A DNA stretch of 64,000 nt. Source: an uncultured Collinsella sp. (GTDB lineage Bacteria > Actinomycetota > Coriobacteriia > Coriobacteriales > Coriobacteriaceae). A model generated the notes under the pieces. The model was given only the letters and a program-made list of their open reading frames with translations, was not told where the DNA came from and did not search any database. Location: assembly GCA_938023705.1 (NCBI GenBank), contig CALJDJ010000095.1, positions 4,237 to 68,236 on the forward strand. Direction: 5' to 3'. Positions 33,318 to 43,075 of this stretch are shown piece by piece; the first letter of the stretch is position 1, and each line of letters starts with the position of its first letter. The translations under genes and the position numbers were made by a program.

Positions 33318-36300
33318 CTAACGGATCAGCTGGCGGCGCTTATCGGACAGGAATACGCCGGCGGCCACCAGGACCGTGCCGCCGATCACGAAGGTCTCAC
33401 CCAGCAGCTCGGACGCATCGCCCGTGGCGGGCATCGCCGTCTGCCAAGTCGTGGCCTCGGTCTTTGCCTCCGCATGCTTGGCCTGGTACGTCACTTGCGT
33501 GACGGGCTGGGTCTGCTCGCCGTTTCCGCGGTCGGCGGCCTCTTGGCGAGCGATCTCGGCGTTAAGCTCGGCAATAGCCTGGTCGAGCTCGACCTTGGCG
33601 GCGGTGTAGTTGGCGAGCGCCTCCAAGTATGCCGGCGCCACGGCATCCGTCGCAGCCACGGCGTCATCGAGTTCGGCCTTGGCGGTCGCGGCACGCTCGG
33701 CGGCATCGTGGGCCGCAGCGATCTTGGCGTTAAGTACCTCGTCCGCATCGTCAGTGCTGCCGTTGACAATGGCTTCGGCAATATTGATTCTGCGCAGGCG
33801 GGCAACCGCGGCGGCAGAGGCGTCGCGCGCGACGGTCGCATCCACCACGGCATCGTCAGCCTCCACCACGTCATACTCGGCATCGCTCACGGCCATCGCC
33901 GCTGCATCGAGCGCGGCATCGGCAGTCGCTTTGTCCCCAGTGGCCTTGGCAAGTGCTGCGGCGGCATTCTTAAGCTGAGAGGCGCGGGCGGCAGCTGCAT
34001 CAGATTTTGCCTGAGCCGTTGCCACGACGGCGTCGGCATCGCTTACAGCCCGCTGCGCCATATCGAGCTCCACCTGAGTGGCAGCAGCATCGATGCCTGC
34101 CTGATCGGCATCGCCTTGGGTGGCAAGAAGTTCGGCCTCCGCCTCGCGCTGATTGGCACGCGCGCTTTCGAGTGCAGACGACGCCGCATCAAACGCACGC
34201 TGAGCAGCGGCGATATCGGCTGAGTACGCCGCTAGCTCATCCTGGGCCGCGGCAAGTGCATCCCGTTTGTCGCCAACACCGGCACGAGCGGCGTCCAGTG
34301 CGCGCTTGGCAGCAGCCACCTTGCCCTTGGCAATGTCGAGCTCGCCAGACTTGGCGGCCACGGCGTCCTGCGCTGCCGCAACAGCGGCGTTGGCAGCGCT
34401 CAAATCGGCGCGGGCATCGCTGACGGCACGCGCGGCGGCGTCAGCTGCAGCCTGCTTTTGCGCCACGGCAGCCTGGGCCTCCGAGGCCTTGGTTGCCGCG
34501 ACATCAACGTTAGCGGCAGCGCGCTCAACCTGGGTTTGCTTTGCTGCAACGGCCTGCGATGCTGCACTCACCTTGCTGCCGGCATCGTCGGCAACGCCCT
34601 GCGCCACAGCAAGCTCCTTGCGTGCCGCATCCACGCCCTGCTCGGGATTTGCCAACGAGCCACACCACGCATTCAACGCAGCCTCATACTCTGCAACCGT
34701 CATCGGATTGAGGTTATACGGCTTATACCATTGACCAGAATATACAAATGTTTGCGCCTGTGTACTCCCGTACAGCGTCCCTCGCGTGCAAACGCCCATG
34801 CCCGTCACGGTGTAATCGGGGTTGATCACGTTGATGTAATGTCCGACCGAAGGGTTTGGTCCACCGTGCAGTGCGGCGTAGTTATCAATCTGGGAGCTAT
34901 GCGCTGTATAGAAATCGTAAGCGGCCTTTCCCGTAAGGCCCGACGCGCCCAGCGAGGCGGCGGCAGCATCAAAGATGGCCTTCTCCTGATCGACCCACTG
35001 CTTAAACGGATTGCTTCCGTAGTTCCACGCCACATTCTCGCCCACGTTAAACTGCTGAGCGTGCGCGACCTTCGTATCGGAGAAGTTCGCGTCGGCGATG
35101 GCGGTCGCCATCATGGCATATGTCACCTTGAGCTCGCCTAGGCCAACGCTTGCGCGATACTCGTTGCACGCTTTGAGCCACACAACCGCCTGCTTCATAT
35201 TGGTCAGGCTCGTCGCGTCGACTTCCTCGCCCACCTTGTTGTAGCCAGCGAGTTTGCAGTTGAGGATGATATCCGCCGCATCGTCGGCACCCACACTCTT
35301 AAAGAATGCGATGGCACCCTGGCGGTAGTTCTCCGCCGATGCATTCGCCGTTGCCTGAGCGGCATCGAGCTTTGCCTGGGCCTGAGCCACAGCCTGGTCG
35401 GCCTGCTGCTTTTGGGCCTTCGCCTGATCGAGCGCCTTGTCGGCAGCGTCTTTCTCGTCCTTGGCCGCCGAAAGCTTGGCCTGGGCATCGGCCAGCTCCG
35501 TGAGCGCACTGGCATGATCGGTCTTGGCCTGGTCAAGAGCGGCGTCGGCAGCGGTCTTGGCAGCAGCGGCGGCATCCAGCTTTGACTGGGCATCGGCAGC
35601 GGCCTGCTGCTGATCGGCAACTGCCTGCTGAGCAGTCTGAACCTCGCCCTCGGCGGCGGCAACGTCCTGCTCAGCGGCAGCAAGCTCGCTCTCGCACTTC
35701 GACTGCGCGGCCTTGGCGGCCGTCAGCGCTTCGGACGCAGCAGCCACCTTTGCCTTGGCGGCCTCGTACTCCGGGCCCGCGGCGCCCTGCTCGGCTCGAT
35801 CCAGATCGGCCTTGGCCGCGTCATAGCTCGTCTGCGCGGCATCCACGTCCGCATCTGCCGCGGCCTTTGCCTGCTGAGCTGCCGAAAGCTTGCCCTGCGC
35901 GTCCTGCTGCTTGGCAGCGGCGGCAGTGGCAGCGTCTTGAGCATCCGAGAGCTTGGCCTGCGCATCAACGACCTGCTGCTTCGCCTGTTCCAGGTCACTC
36001 GCAGCCTGCCCTGCGGCAGCCTGGGCGGCAGCTACAGCCTCGGGCGTAGCATCGGATGCAGCAGCCTGTGCGGCCTCAAGCGCAGACTGGGCATCACGGG
36101 ATGCCCTCTGGGCAGCAGTCAGGGCTTCATCCTTGTCCGCCAGCTCCTTCTTGGCAGCATCGAGCGCAGCCTGAGCGTCCTCAAACGCCTTGACATCCTG
36201 ATCGGCCTTGTCCTGCGCAGCGCCCAGCTGCTTTTCCAGCTCGGCCGAAGCAGCGGAGGCCGCGCTATCGCTCGCACCGCGGGCCGCGTCATAGGCGCCC

Positions 36301-36668
36301 CGCGCCTGCCGCTGGTTGACGGCGGCAGCATCGTAGGGAGCGGCAGCCGCTTCCAGATCGGCCTTGGCGGTAGCAGCTTTAGCGCGCGCCGCATCAACTG
36401 CAGCCTGCAGGTCGGCGACCTTTTGCGCTGCAGACACGGCACCCGCGCCAGTACCGGCGGCCGCAGTACTCGTCAGCGGCGACATCACCGCAGCCGTTGC
36501 ACCCGTGGCGCCAACGTCATCCGCATCCTGTGCCACCGCGACCAGGGGCGACAGCATCGAGCCGCCCGTCATGGCAATCGTCGCCGCAGCAACCGTCACC
36601 ACGCGTCCAGCCGCCTTGGCCTTACCCAAAGCCTTGCCGTCCATGTCCTTGTTCATATTCTTGCTCAT
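33318..36668 (-). CDS. Sortase-anchored Ala-rich coiled-coil surface protein with CAP domain
   Basis: This 1116-aa protein has a long signal peptide (basic start, then hydrophobic to about residue 50 with AVAQDADD as likely cleavage). Two very long Ala-, Lys- and Asp-rich heptad-like coiled-coil arms flank a central globular CAP/SCP domain (ACNEYRASVGLGEL, AHAQQFNVGENVAWNY, GHYINVINPDYTVTGMGV). It ends with the wall signal MPATGDASELLG, a hydrophobic helix and KRRQ. The signal has Met in place of Leu in LPxTG. Surface adhesion or a structural stalk is plausible; CAP domains have varied roles. The region is GC-rich like the core genome. Confidence 0.9.
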   Translation of the reverse strand: MSKNMNKDMDGKALGKAKAAGRVVTVAAATIAMTGGSMLSPLVAVAQDADDVGATGATAAVMSPLTSTAAAGTGAGAVSAAQKVADLQAAVDAARAKAATAKADLEAAAAPYDAAAVNQRQARGAYDAARGASDSAASAASAELEKQLGAAQDKADQDVKAFEDAQAALDAAKKELADKDEALTAAQRASRDAQSALEAAQAAASDATPEAVAAAQAAAGQAASDLEQAKQQVVDAQAKLSDAQDAATAAAAKQQDAQGKLSAAQQAKAAADADVDAAQTSYDAAKADLDRAEQGAAGPEYEAAKAKVAAASEALTAAKAAQSKCESELAAAEQDVAAAEGEVQTAQQAVADQQQAAADAQSKLDAAAAAKTAADAALDQAKTDHASALTELADAQAKLSAAKDEKDAADKALDQAKAQKQQADQAVAQAQAKLDAAQATANASAENYRQGAIAFFKSVGADDAADIILNCKLAGYNKVGEEVDATSLTNMKQAVVWLKACNEYRASVGLGELKVTYAMMATAIADANFSDTKVAHAQQFNVGENVAWNYGSNPFKQWVDQEKAIFDAAAASLGASGLTGKAAYDFYTAHSSQIDNYAALHGGPNPSVGHYINVINPDYTVTGMGVCTRGTLYGSTQAQTFVYSGQWYKPYNLNPMTVAEYEAALNAWCGSLANPEQGVDAARKELAVAQGVADDAGSKVSAASQAVAAKQTQVERAAANVDVAATKASEAQAAVAQKQAAADAAARAVSDARADLSAANAAVAAAQDAVAAKSGELDIAKGKVAAAKRALDAARAGVGDKRDALAAAQDELAAYSADIAAAQRAFDAASSALESARANQREAEAELLATQGDADQAGIDAAATQVELDMAQRAVSDADAVVATAQAKSDAAAARASQLKNAAAALAKATGDKATADAALDAAAMAVSDAEYDVVEADDAVVDATVARDASAAAVARLRRINIAEAIVNGSTDDADEVLNAKIAAAHDAAERAATAKAELDDAVAATDAVAPAYLEALANYTAAKVELDQAIAELNAEIARQEAADRGNGEQTQPVTQVTYQAKHAEAKTEATTWQTAMPATGDASELLGETFVIGGTVLVAAGVFLSDKRRQLIR

Positions 36669-36754
36669 TGTCGATTCCTTCCCACGGTGAGCCGTTGTTT
36701 GACACAGATAGTCGATCCAACTTGCCCCATTAAAAAGAGGTGATAACGAGGTAA

Positions 36755-36985
36755 TTAAATTGAGCGATTTGAATCGCGGCGAACCTGGCATTCGCAAAAG
36801 CCAAACTCATAGTTCCGCTCGCGCTCAATCTCATCCAAATACTCGAGATCTTCGCCACTTGGCGCCTCTTCACCTAGGCATACAGGCCAGTTCTCTGTGC
36901 GAGAACGGTCAGTACGGCCATAAATGGTCTCGAGATTAATGTAACCACTATTATCGTTGTTAAAGGAGAAACTGCTGGTGTTCAT
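36755..36985 (-). CDS. Small hypothetical protein
   Basis: This possible 76-aa protein (frame open to 37045) reads as a genuine acidic protein, with SGEDLEYLDEIERERNYEFG near the C-terminus and three Cys. No ribosome site is clear and no family is recognised. It lies in the 466-base gap between the surface-protein gene and the five-gene cassette; the rest of that gap is AT-rich and shows nothing further. Confidence 0.4.
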   Translation of the reverse strand: MNTSSFSFNNDNSGYINLETIYGRTDRSRTENWPVCLGEEAPSGEDLEYLDEIERERNYEFGFCECQVRRDSNRSI

Positions 36986-37134
36986 GCTCAAGTCCCGTCT
37001 ACATAAACTCAAATTGCTGTGCTTGGCCTCTTTTAGAGACCCCATCTCATACGCTATGACTGCAGTATATGCGCTCCGCTTGTATGTTGCAAGAACAATT
37101 TTAGTTTTCTAGCACATATAACTAATCTGTTTCC

Positions 37135-39030
37135 TCACGAGCAAATACCACACTCCCCCGCCGCGCCCTCACGCGCGGCATATTCGTTGAGATACTTCAC
37201 CGGAATCGGCCACCTGGAAGGAGCCCCGTGGCGCGAAAGCCCCTCATTGACCAGCTGAACCAGCAGCTCGGACAGATCGTCGCCTTCGAGCACCTCGACC
37301 GAGCGCACATGAATCGACGTTGCCAGATCCTCCTTGGTGCCGTTGTTGACGCCCACAAAGTAGCAGGTCAACCCTGCACGTTCAAACGTTCCAATACCGT
37401 AATAGGGCGAGTTGTAGCTCTCGAAAAACTCCTTCTTACGACCCGCCTTACCCGTAAGCTGGTAATCGCGCACCAAGGTCACAAAAGTGTTGGAGAAGGT
37501 CGTCAAGCCCGTGTCCCGCACGCGTGCCAACATAGATCGTTCGCCTGCCCGCACGTCAAAGATGTAGGCATCCTTGTCGAGTTTGCCGTCCGACGTCAGC
37601 AGTTCAAGCTCCATCTCGTCCACAGGACCGTCCTCGATGGGATGCGAGGTGTAGTCCATGGTCCCGTCGACACCAATCGTTAGCGTTGCGAGGCGTTCAT
37701 CCAGCTCAACCTTATCCTTCTCCTTGCGCGGGACATTGACCACGCCACAGACCGTCACCGACCCAACGCCAAAAGAGCCAAGGTCAAACGCCTTCACCCG
37801 GCCGTCGGCAACATCCTGCTTAACCAACAGCTCTTTGAGCATGGCGCCCAGGATTCCCTCCTGTGCGCCGCACACCTTTGCATTCGACGCCGCCTTAAAC
37901 AGCGGCTCGCACACGTCCGGCGTCACATGCTGCTCAACCACGCCAGCGTGCAGGGCATAGCCATCGTTCTCGGCGACCTCGTTGGGCACCATGACGATAT
38001 TCCACGCCAGCGGATCCACATCCTTCCCGCCATACGACGCGCACACGCCCCACGAGGAATCGTTGAGTCGATCGACCAACTGGCGCGCCACCCCAGCAAG
38101 CCCTTTGTGCGCAAACGACACCACAACCCGCTGTCCCACCGCGCGCTCCGCAACCACGCGGGCATATCGCTCGCTTTTCAAAACCTCGTAGAAGCTCTTG
38201 CGCGGATACTCCCTGAGCGACACCCGGGCAAAGTCGCCGTACCGGCGCTCGAGGATCTGCAGCTCTCGGTACAGGATGCCCTTCTTGGTATAGGCGACCT
38301 TTTCCGCTTGGGCCGAAAACGTAAGATCACGGCGCTTGGACGGCTTATCGCCCTTGGCGCGGCGCAGGATGTACTCGTCACGTTGTCCGTGAGCCAGCAC
38401 CACCGAAGCCACGGGCGACAGCCTGTAACCAACCTGGCTGTTAATCTTCTCGAGCTCCTTCTTGTCGCCTGCCGCACGACCGATGAGCACCCGTCGCTTG
38501 GTAAACGTTCGGATCTTAAGTTCGAAGGTGCAATCCTCGTTGATAACGGTCTCGACCGTCTCAATCTTGGCAGGGCCCGTTCCAGCTTCCTCAATGGCGT
38601 CGCGGCGAGCACCCTTGGCGCTTACAACATACAAGTGCCCCGTATCATTGGGAATCTCGTCCTCGATCCCCTCAAATTGCGAGCACGAGTTGAACAGCAG
38701 ACGCAATGCGATGTAATCATCCAGCTCGTTCCAATGAGTTTTAATCGGAACCATTTGCTCGTGGTCGAGCGAAGCGCTCAGGTCACCCGTCTGCGCGCCC
38801 GCCTTGACCATCAGAAAGACGCGGTTGTCCTCGAGCTGCGTAAGCGCGACGACCTTACCTGTCTGGCACACATCGGCCATAAAGTTTGCCACGGCATGCT
38901 TGTCCGCATCGCCGACGTTGCACCAAAAGACCGAGTAGCGCTTCTCGGCAGCCGCGGCATCGAGCTGCAATACGAGCTCGGACACAGCGATGTCTCCCAG
39001 ACCACACGGCTGGTTATGCTTCGATTGCAC
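37135..39030 (-). CDS. Unrecognised 631-aa protein, third core gene of the ClpX/helicase cassette
   Basis: I do not recognise a family. The protein is soluble with no signal peptide. It alternates predicted strands and helices, with a middle region RVVVSFAHKGLAGVARQLVD, a later QHVTPDVCEPLFKAASNAKV, and a C-terminus with SRWPIPVKYLNEYA. The last piece faintly resembles the end of Piwi/Argonaute proteins, but I cannot support that. It starts with GTG at 39030, 17 bases inside the end of the helicase gene, with GGAGG nine bases upstream, so it is translationally coupled to the helicase. Coupling suggests a shared complex. Confidence 0.9.
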   Translation of the reverse strand: MQSKHNQPCGLGDIAVSELVLQLDAAAAEKRYSVFWCNVGDADKHAVANFMADVCQTGKVVALTQLEDNRVFLMVKAGAQTGDLSASLDHEQMVPIKTHWNELDDYIALRLLFNSCSQFEGIEDEIPNDTGHLYVVSAKGARRDAIEEAGTGPAKIETVETVINEDCTFELKIRTFTKRRVLIGRAAGDKKELEKINSQVGYRLSPVASVVLAHGQRDEYILRRAKGDKPSKRRDLTFSAQAEKVAYTKKGILYRELQILERRYGDFARVSLREYPRKSFYEVLKSERYARVVAERAVGQRVVVSFAHKGLAGVARQLVDRLNDSSWGVCASYGGKDVDPLAWNIVMVPNEVAENDGYALHAGVVEQHVTPDVCEPLFKAASNAKVCGAQEGILGAMLKELLVKQDVADGRVKAFDLGSFGVGSVTVCGVVNVPRKEKDKVELDERLATLTIGVDGTMDYTSHPIEDGPVDEMELELLTSDGKLDKDAYIFDVRAGERSMLARVRDTGLTTFSNTFVTLVRDYQLTGKAGRKKEFFESYNSPYYGIGTFERAGLTCYFVGVNNGTKEDLATSIHVRSVEVLEGDDLSELLVQLVNEGLSRHGAPSRWPIPVKYLNEYAAREGAAGECGICS

Positions 39031-42000
39031 GGCCGATCGCCTCCATCATCTCCAGGTTGATTGCTCCATCAGTTGCCATATAGGGGAAGGAGAACACCAT
39101 CCCCTCGTCATCGATTGGCTTTTGGCGGAGCTCCAGCGCCGCCTCGTCAGCCAAAACATTGACGATCAGCAGCCGCTTCGCCCCGACTTTTTGAGCCTTT
39201 GCCTTAAAGCGCTCTGCGTCCGTAGTCTCGCCGCCGGAGCGCCTGTAGGCCTCGTAGGCGCCGATGCGATAGTGCTTAAAATCGATCCACACGCCGGTCT
39301 TGTTGCCAGCGGCATCGAGCACCTCAAAATCGCCGCCCGTCTCGGCATGGGCTGCATCGCCACGAGTAAGCGAATAGCGACCGTCGTAATACGCCTCGAA
39401 GATGGCCCTGCCGGCAGACTCTCCCAGTTCTCCCAGGTATACCGCCTGAAACATATAGGGTGTCATATGTGCCGTCGCCGCCGGCTGCAGCGTCGCGGGC
39501 ACCCCGTCGCGTGACCAGCGCTCGCGCACCTCGCGAATCGAAAGCAGCTCGGGTACGCGCGCCGCCGCTTGGCTTATCTGACGAACCGTCGCGCCCTTTA
39601 ATCCCTTGTCGTAGCGGCAACATTCCTCCAGGCGAGCGGCAATCTGCTCAACAGGCTCGCCATCGTAGCTGGGAAATTCAAAATGCGGCACCTTACACGC
39701 TCCGCCCTGCGCATACGCATAGCCACTCGCGGCAAACGGCATGTGCAGTGCGGTGCTTTTGCGTGCAGGATAGCTCGCAAGCTCCTCCCACGGTAGGCAA
39801 AAATGATGCAGATAAAAATTGCGCTCGTCATCGAAAGCGGCCAGATCTTCCTCGCGCGCATCGAGCGAGGCAACCTTCCACGCCAGCTTTTCGTGCTTCT
39901 CTTTCGCCAGGTTGTTCCTAAAGGCAGCAAGGTTCTGCTGCTTACTGGCAGCGTGCTGCTTCTTGTCCGCCATGTGATTGTTGACGGCCGCACAGGCGCC
40001 AACCACCTGCTCCAGCTCGTAGCCCATCGGCAAATCGTGCAAGAACGAAAAATCGCAATCGGCGGCGATTTCGCGATCGAGCATTACCTGCACATGGAGC
40101 ATCTTTACGCTCGTACGCATCAAGCGGCCCACCGCCTGCGCCACGATGCGAGCGCCTTCGACCTGGTACGAGAGGGTGTCGCGCACCGGCAGTTTTCCGC
40201 CGGCGCCCGCCAGTACCGTGCGCACACGATGGCGCTTCTGGATAAACGGAATCTCACCGCGCGTCACGAGCTCCTCCTGTTCGACCACGCCAAGCAGCGC
40301 CTGCTGGTCAAACTTCTTTGAGCTCATATCGACTCCCCAAGCCAAGCGGCTCGTGGGCGACTCCACGTACAGAAAATCGAGGTCCATCTTGGGATGTCGC
40401 CCATCGTTGCCAAAACCACAATCGACCTGGCGCACCGTGTTGCGCAGGCTCTCCGGCACCTCGTATTTAAGGTTCTTGGAAAAGCCACCAGCGGCAAGGT
40501 TGATAAACATCAGGGTCGGCTCTCCGTCCTTCAGACGTTCCTGAGCGCCGCGCCAACCTTCCTCCCATCCCGCAGCGTTAAAGCACGGCACCATATCCTT
40601 TGCCTCCTCGAGCGACTTCTCGTACGAAGCCTCGGGATGCTTAACGTTCCTAATCACCAGTTCGGCAACGATTTCGCGGGCAAGATCCAGCGCCAAACTA
40701 TTAAAGTCGCCATGGTTTCCCATGTGTCGTGTCGTAAAGATGGCTCCCGCCTGCTGCTCACTGCGCGCCACGCCACGCGCCCAGGCGCTCACGGCAACGA
40801 GCGTCTTGCTCAGACGCTTTAGTTCAAACTCGATGCTTTCGGCATCGCTCGTGGTCACCCTGTCGGCAATCTTTCGGCGCAGGCACGCCGCAAGCCCTTC
40901 GCTCACGCCAATCTGGTCAAAGAATCCCATCACATGCTCGTACACCTCGTCGGGCGACACGATACCGCCGCCATTGGCGCCGCCGGCCACGGCCGCCATG
41001 CCGGCAAGCTTCTTGGACTCGTCAACCCAAACGACGTCGACGGCGTACATCGTTGCCGCCTGCTTGTTGAACAGCCTGGTCTGCCGCACGATCTCCTGGT
41101 TGAGCTCGCCAATCCAGGCATCTTTACGAACCACGCCATGCACTTCGTCCAGGTAATCCAGGTCAAAGTTCTTAATAGTCGGTGCATTCCAGGTGGCGCT
41201 CATGCACACACAGGGAGCCTTGGCGGCAATGGATGCCAGATACGCCTCGGGCATGCGCTCAATGCCGTGATTAGTCAGGTACGTGGTAAACATATGGTCG
41301 ATGGTGGTTTCCATCACCAGGTAGTCAACACCACGCGCATACATCGAGTCGTCAACGGCATCGATTTCATCGTTCTTGCGGTCCTTAAAGAACAGCGCCA
41401 GCATCAACGAATTCCAGAAGTATTTCTCGTTGGTCTGGTCGTTCCTAATGCCCAGGGCATCGATGATATTCTTGCGCGAAAGATCGTCCTTGTACGAAAT
41501 GCTGCCGTAGTACAGCTTGTCCATAAGCGTGGCACAGCGGGCAAGATGGCCCACCACCATCCTGACAAGGCCGCGCGCACGGCGCACCGCCTTATTGACG
41601 GTCTGCTGCTCGTCCGTCCCACAAGACGTAATCATGTTGCGGTTGCGGCGAGTATCGAGCTCATAGCGCAAGGGATTCGACAGGCCATCGCCCACCGAAA
41701 TATCGTCGCTGCCAAACAGATGACGACCGGCAAGCTGCTCGTCTTTCGCCTTGTCAGACAGGGCAAAAGGCTGCTGCAGCTCCATATCCTGAATACACGC
41801 AGCGATCATCTTTTGAATACGCTTGGCACCCTTGGCGATCTCTTCGGCAGCCGTCTCCACACTTGCGCGCGAAACCTTGCCCGTTGCCGCGTTTGACCCC
41901 TCGTGCTCGCCCGAGGTCGAGGCATGCGTATAGACCGCCATCCACTGGTCCCGATTTCCCAGCAGCAGAGGATCAACCACGCCGCCATTAAAATGACGGT

Positions 42001-42946
42001 CAAGAATACGCAGCATCTCGTCGGGCTGAAATTTCATATGTCCCGCCGCCAGCATCGACAGCATATCGGCCTTCGCATGGTCGATCTCGTCAAAGATAAA
42101 CAGGCATTCGTCGGCAACCGCTGCGTTAAAGAACACAACGCCCGCTTCTGTCACCGTATCGATTCTATTGACGAGCTTTTGCGGCGTGCATGCAATTACA
42201 TGCGGCGCGCGCTTATCGTTAAGCAATGCCGAGGGCCAAATCCGGGGAATCTCCTCAATGCCACGCGTGATGCTCTGGCGTCCACGGCTCACCGCTCGAC
42301 GCAAGCTCGCGTCTGCCAACGCCAGCTTATCCCACAGCCCTGGAGTCAGGCGGTCGACAACGCTTCCCAGACGCTCCTTCTTGTCCAAAAGGCCCAAAAG
42401 GTCATCGGCGACCTCCATCACACCGCGCCACGCGTGCGCAATATCGCGAAGAACGGCCTCGTCCTTTGCTCCAAAGGGGCATGGAATATCGCGCGGCCTT
42501 ACGCTGCCCTTGTCAAACGTGGCGTCAATCCAGTTTTTGATGTTCTCGCCCGCTCGCGGAAGATCGAACACCATGCGCTCCGCATCATCGTCACTCATGC
42601 CCTGCTCAACCAACAATTCGCGCACGTTTGCAACATAGTTGTCGCGGTTGTCCTTACCCGGAACCACAAACACCAGAGTACGGCGACCGGGACATTTATT
42701 AAAACAGCCCGACTCATCCCAGCCGCCGGCAATCAGGTCTGCCGTGACCTGCTCGGCCGTGTAGTTTTTACCCGAGCCCGTTGTGGCGCCCAAAAAGTAC
42801 AGGCCGTTGTTGTCCTGATCCTTGGGGACAAACAGCGCACGCTCAAAAAACTCGCGCATCGCCTTTTGGCGCGCAAGATAGGGAGAAAGCTCCTTGTCGC
42901 CCGCAGACGACGGATTCGATTGACAGTTCAGCTCCCACGTAGCCAT
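39014..42946 (-). CDS. SF2 helicase fused to a C-terminal PD-(D/E)xK nuclease domain
   Basis: This 1310-aa protein has helicase motif I GATTGSGKN (53-61), motif II DEID (286-289), motif III as SAT in CVCMSATWNAP, and motif VI as QAVGRLMRT. Together these place it in superfamily 2. The last 120 residues hold an endonuclease-type core: GGDFEVLD (Asp1206, Glu1208) and then WIDFKHYR with Asp1222 and Lys1224. Fusion suggests ATP-driven DNA tracking followed by cutting. The ATG at 42946 has GGAGG upstream. It overlaps the 631-aa gene and lies 130 bases after the ClpX-like gene. It is not RecBCD, HsdR or a known single-protein defence enzyme that I recognise. Confidence 0.9.
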   Translation of the reverse strand: MATWELNCQSNPSSAGDKELSPYLARQKAMREFFERALFVPKDQDNNGLYFLGATTGSGKNYTAEQVTADLIAGGWDESGCFNKCPGRRTLVFVVPGKDNRDNYVANVRELLVEQGMSDDDAERMVFDLPRAGENIKNWIDATFDKGSVRPRDIPCPFGAKDEAVLRDIAHAWRGVMEVADDLLGLLDKKERLGSVVDRLTPGLWDKLALADASLRRAVSRGRQSITRGIEEIPRIWPSALLNDKRAPHVIACTPQKLVNRIDTVTEAGVVFFNAAVADECLFIFDEIDHAKADMLSMLAAGHMKFQPDEMLRILDRHFNGGVVDPLLLGNRDQWMAVYTHASTSGEHEGSNAATGKVSRASVETAAEEIAKGAKRIQKMIAACIQDMELQQPFALSDKAKDEQLAGRHLFGSDDISVGDGLSNPLRYELDTRRNRNMITSCGTDEQQTVNKAVRRARGLVRMVVGHLARCATLMDKLYYGSISYKDDLSRKNIIDALGIRNDQTNEKYFWNSLMLALFFKDRKNDEIDAVDDSMYARGVDYLVMETTIDHMFTTYLTNHGIERMPEAYLASIAAKAPCVCMSATWNAPTIKNFDLDYLDEVHGVVRKDAWIGELNQEIVRQTRLFNKQAATMYAVDVVWVDESKKLAGMAAVAGGANGGGIVSPDEVYEHVMGFFDQIGVSEGLAACLRRKIADRVTTSDAESIEFELKRLSKTLVAVSAWARGVARSEQQAGAIFTTRHMGNHGDFNSLALDLAREIVAELVIRNVKHPEASYEKSLEEAKDMVPCFNAAGWEEGWRGAQERLKDGEPTLMFINLAAGGFSKNLKYEVPESLRNTVRQVDCGFGNDGRHPKMDLDFLYVESPTSRLAWGVDMSSKKFDQQALLGVVEQEELVTRGEIPFIQKRHRVRTVLAGAGGKLPVRDTLSYQVEGARIVAQAVGRLMRTSVKMLHVQVMLDREIAADCDFSFLHDLPMGYELEQVVGACAAVNNHMADKKQHAASKQQNLAAFRNNLAKEKHEKLAWKVASLDAREEDLAAFDDERNFYLHHFCLPWEELASYPARKSTALHMPFAASGYAYAQGGACKVPHFEFPSYDGEPVEQIAARLEECCRYDKGLKGATVRQISQAAARVPELLSIREVRERWSRDGVPATLQPAATAHMTPYMFQAVYLGELGESAGRAIFEAYYDGRYSLTRGDAAHAETGGDFEVLDAAGNKTGVWIDFKHYRIGAYEAYRRSGGETTDAERFKAKAQKVGAKRLLIVNVLADEAALELRQKPIDDEGMVFSFPYMATDGAINLEMMEAIGRAIEA

Positions 42947-43075
42947 GGTCAAACCTCCGATTTAGTTGTTGCATGTGTTGAATACCATCCCGTGCGGACA
43001 AAAACTCACGCAGGGCGGCTGAGCGATGGCATCTATGCCGCTTGAGAAAAGAAAGGAAAGAGAAGCAGTCGGCGA

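Noticed and set aside
37135..39030. Calling the 631-aa protein an Argonaute
   Set aside because: Only a short C-terminal resemblance exists; no PAZ, MID or catalytic tetrad can be pointed out.
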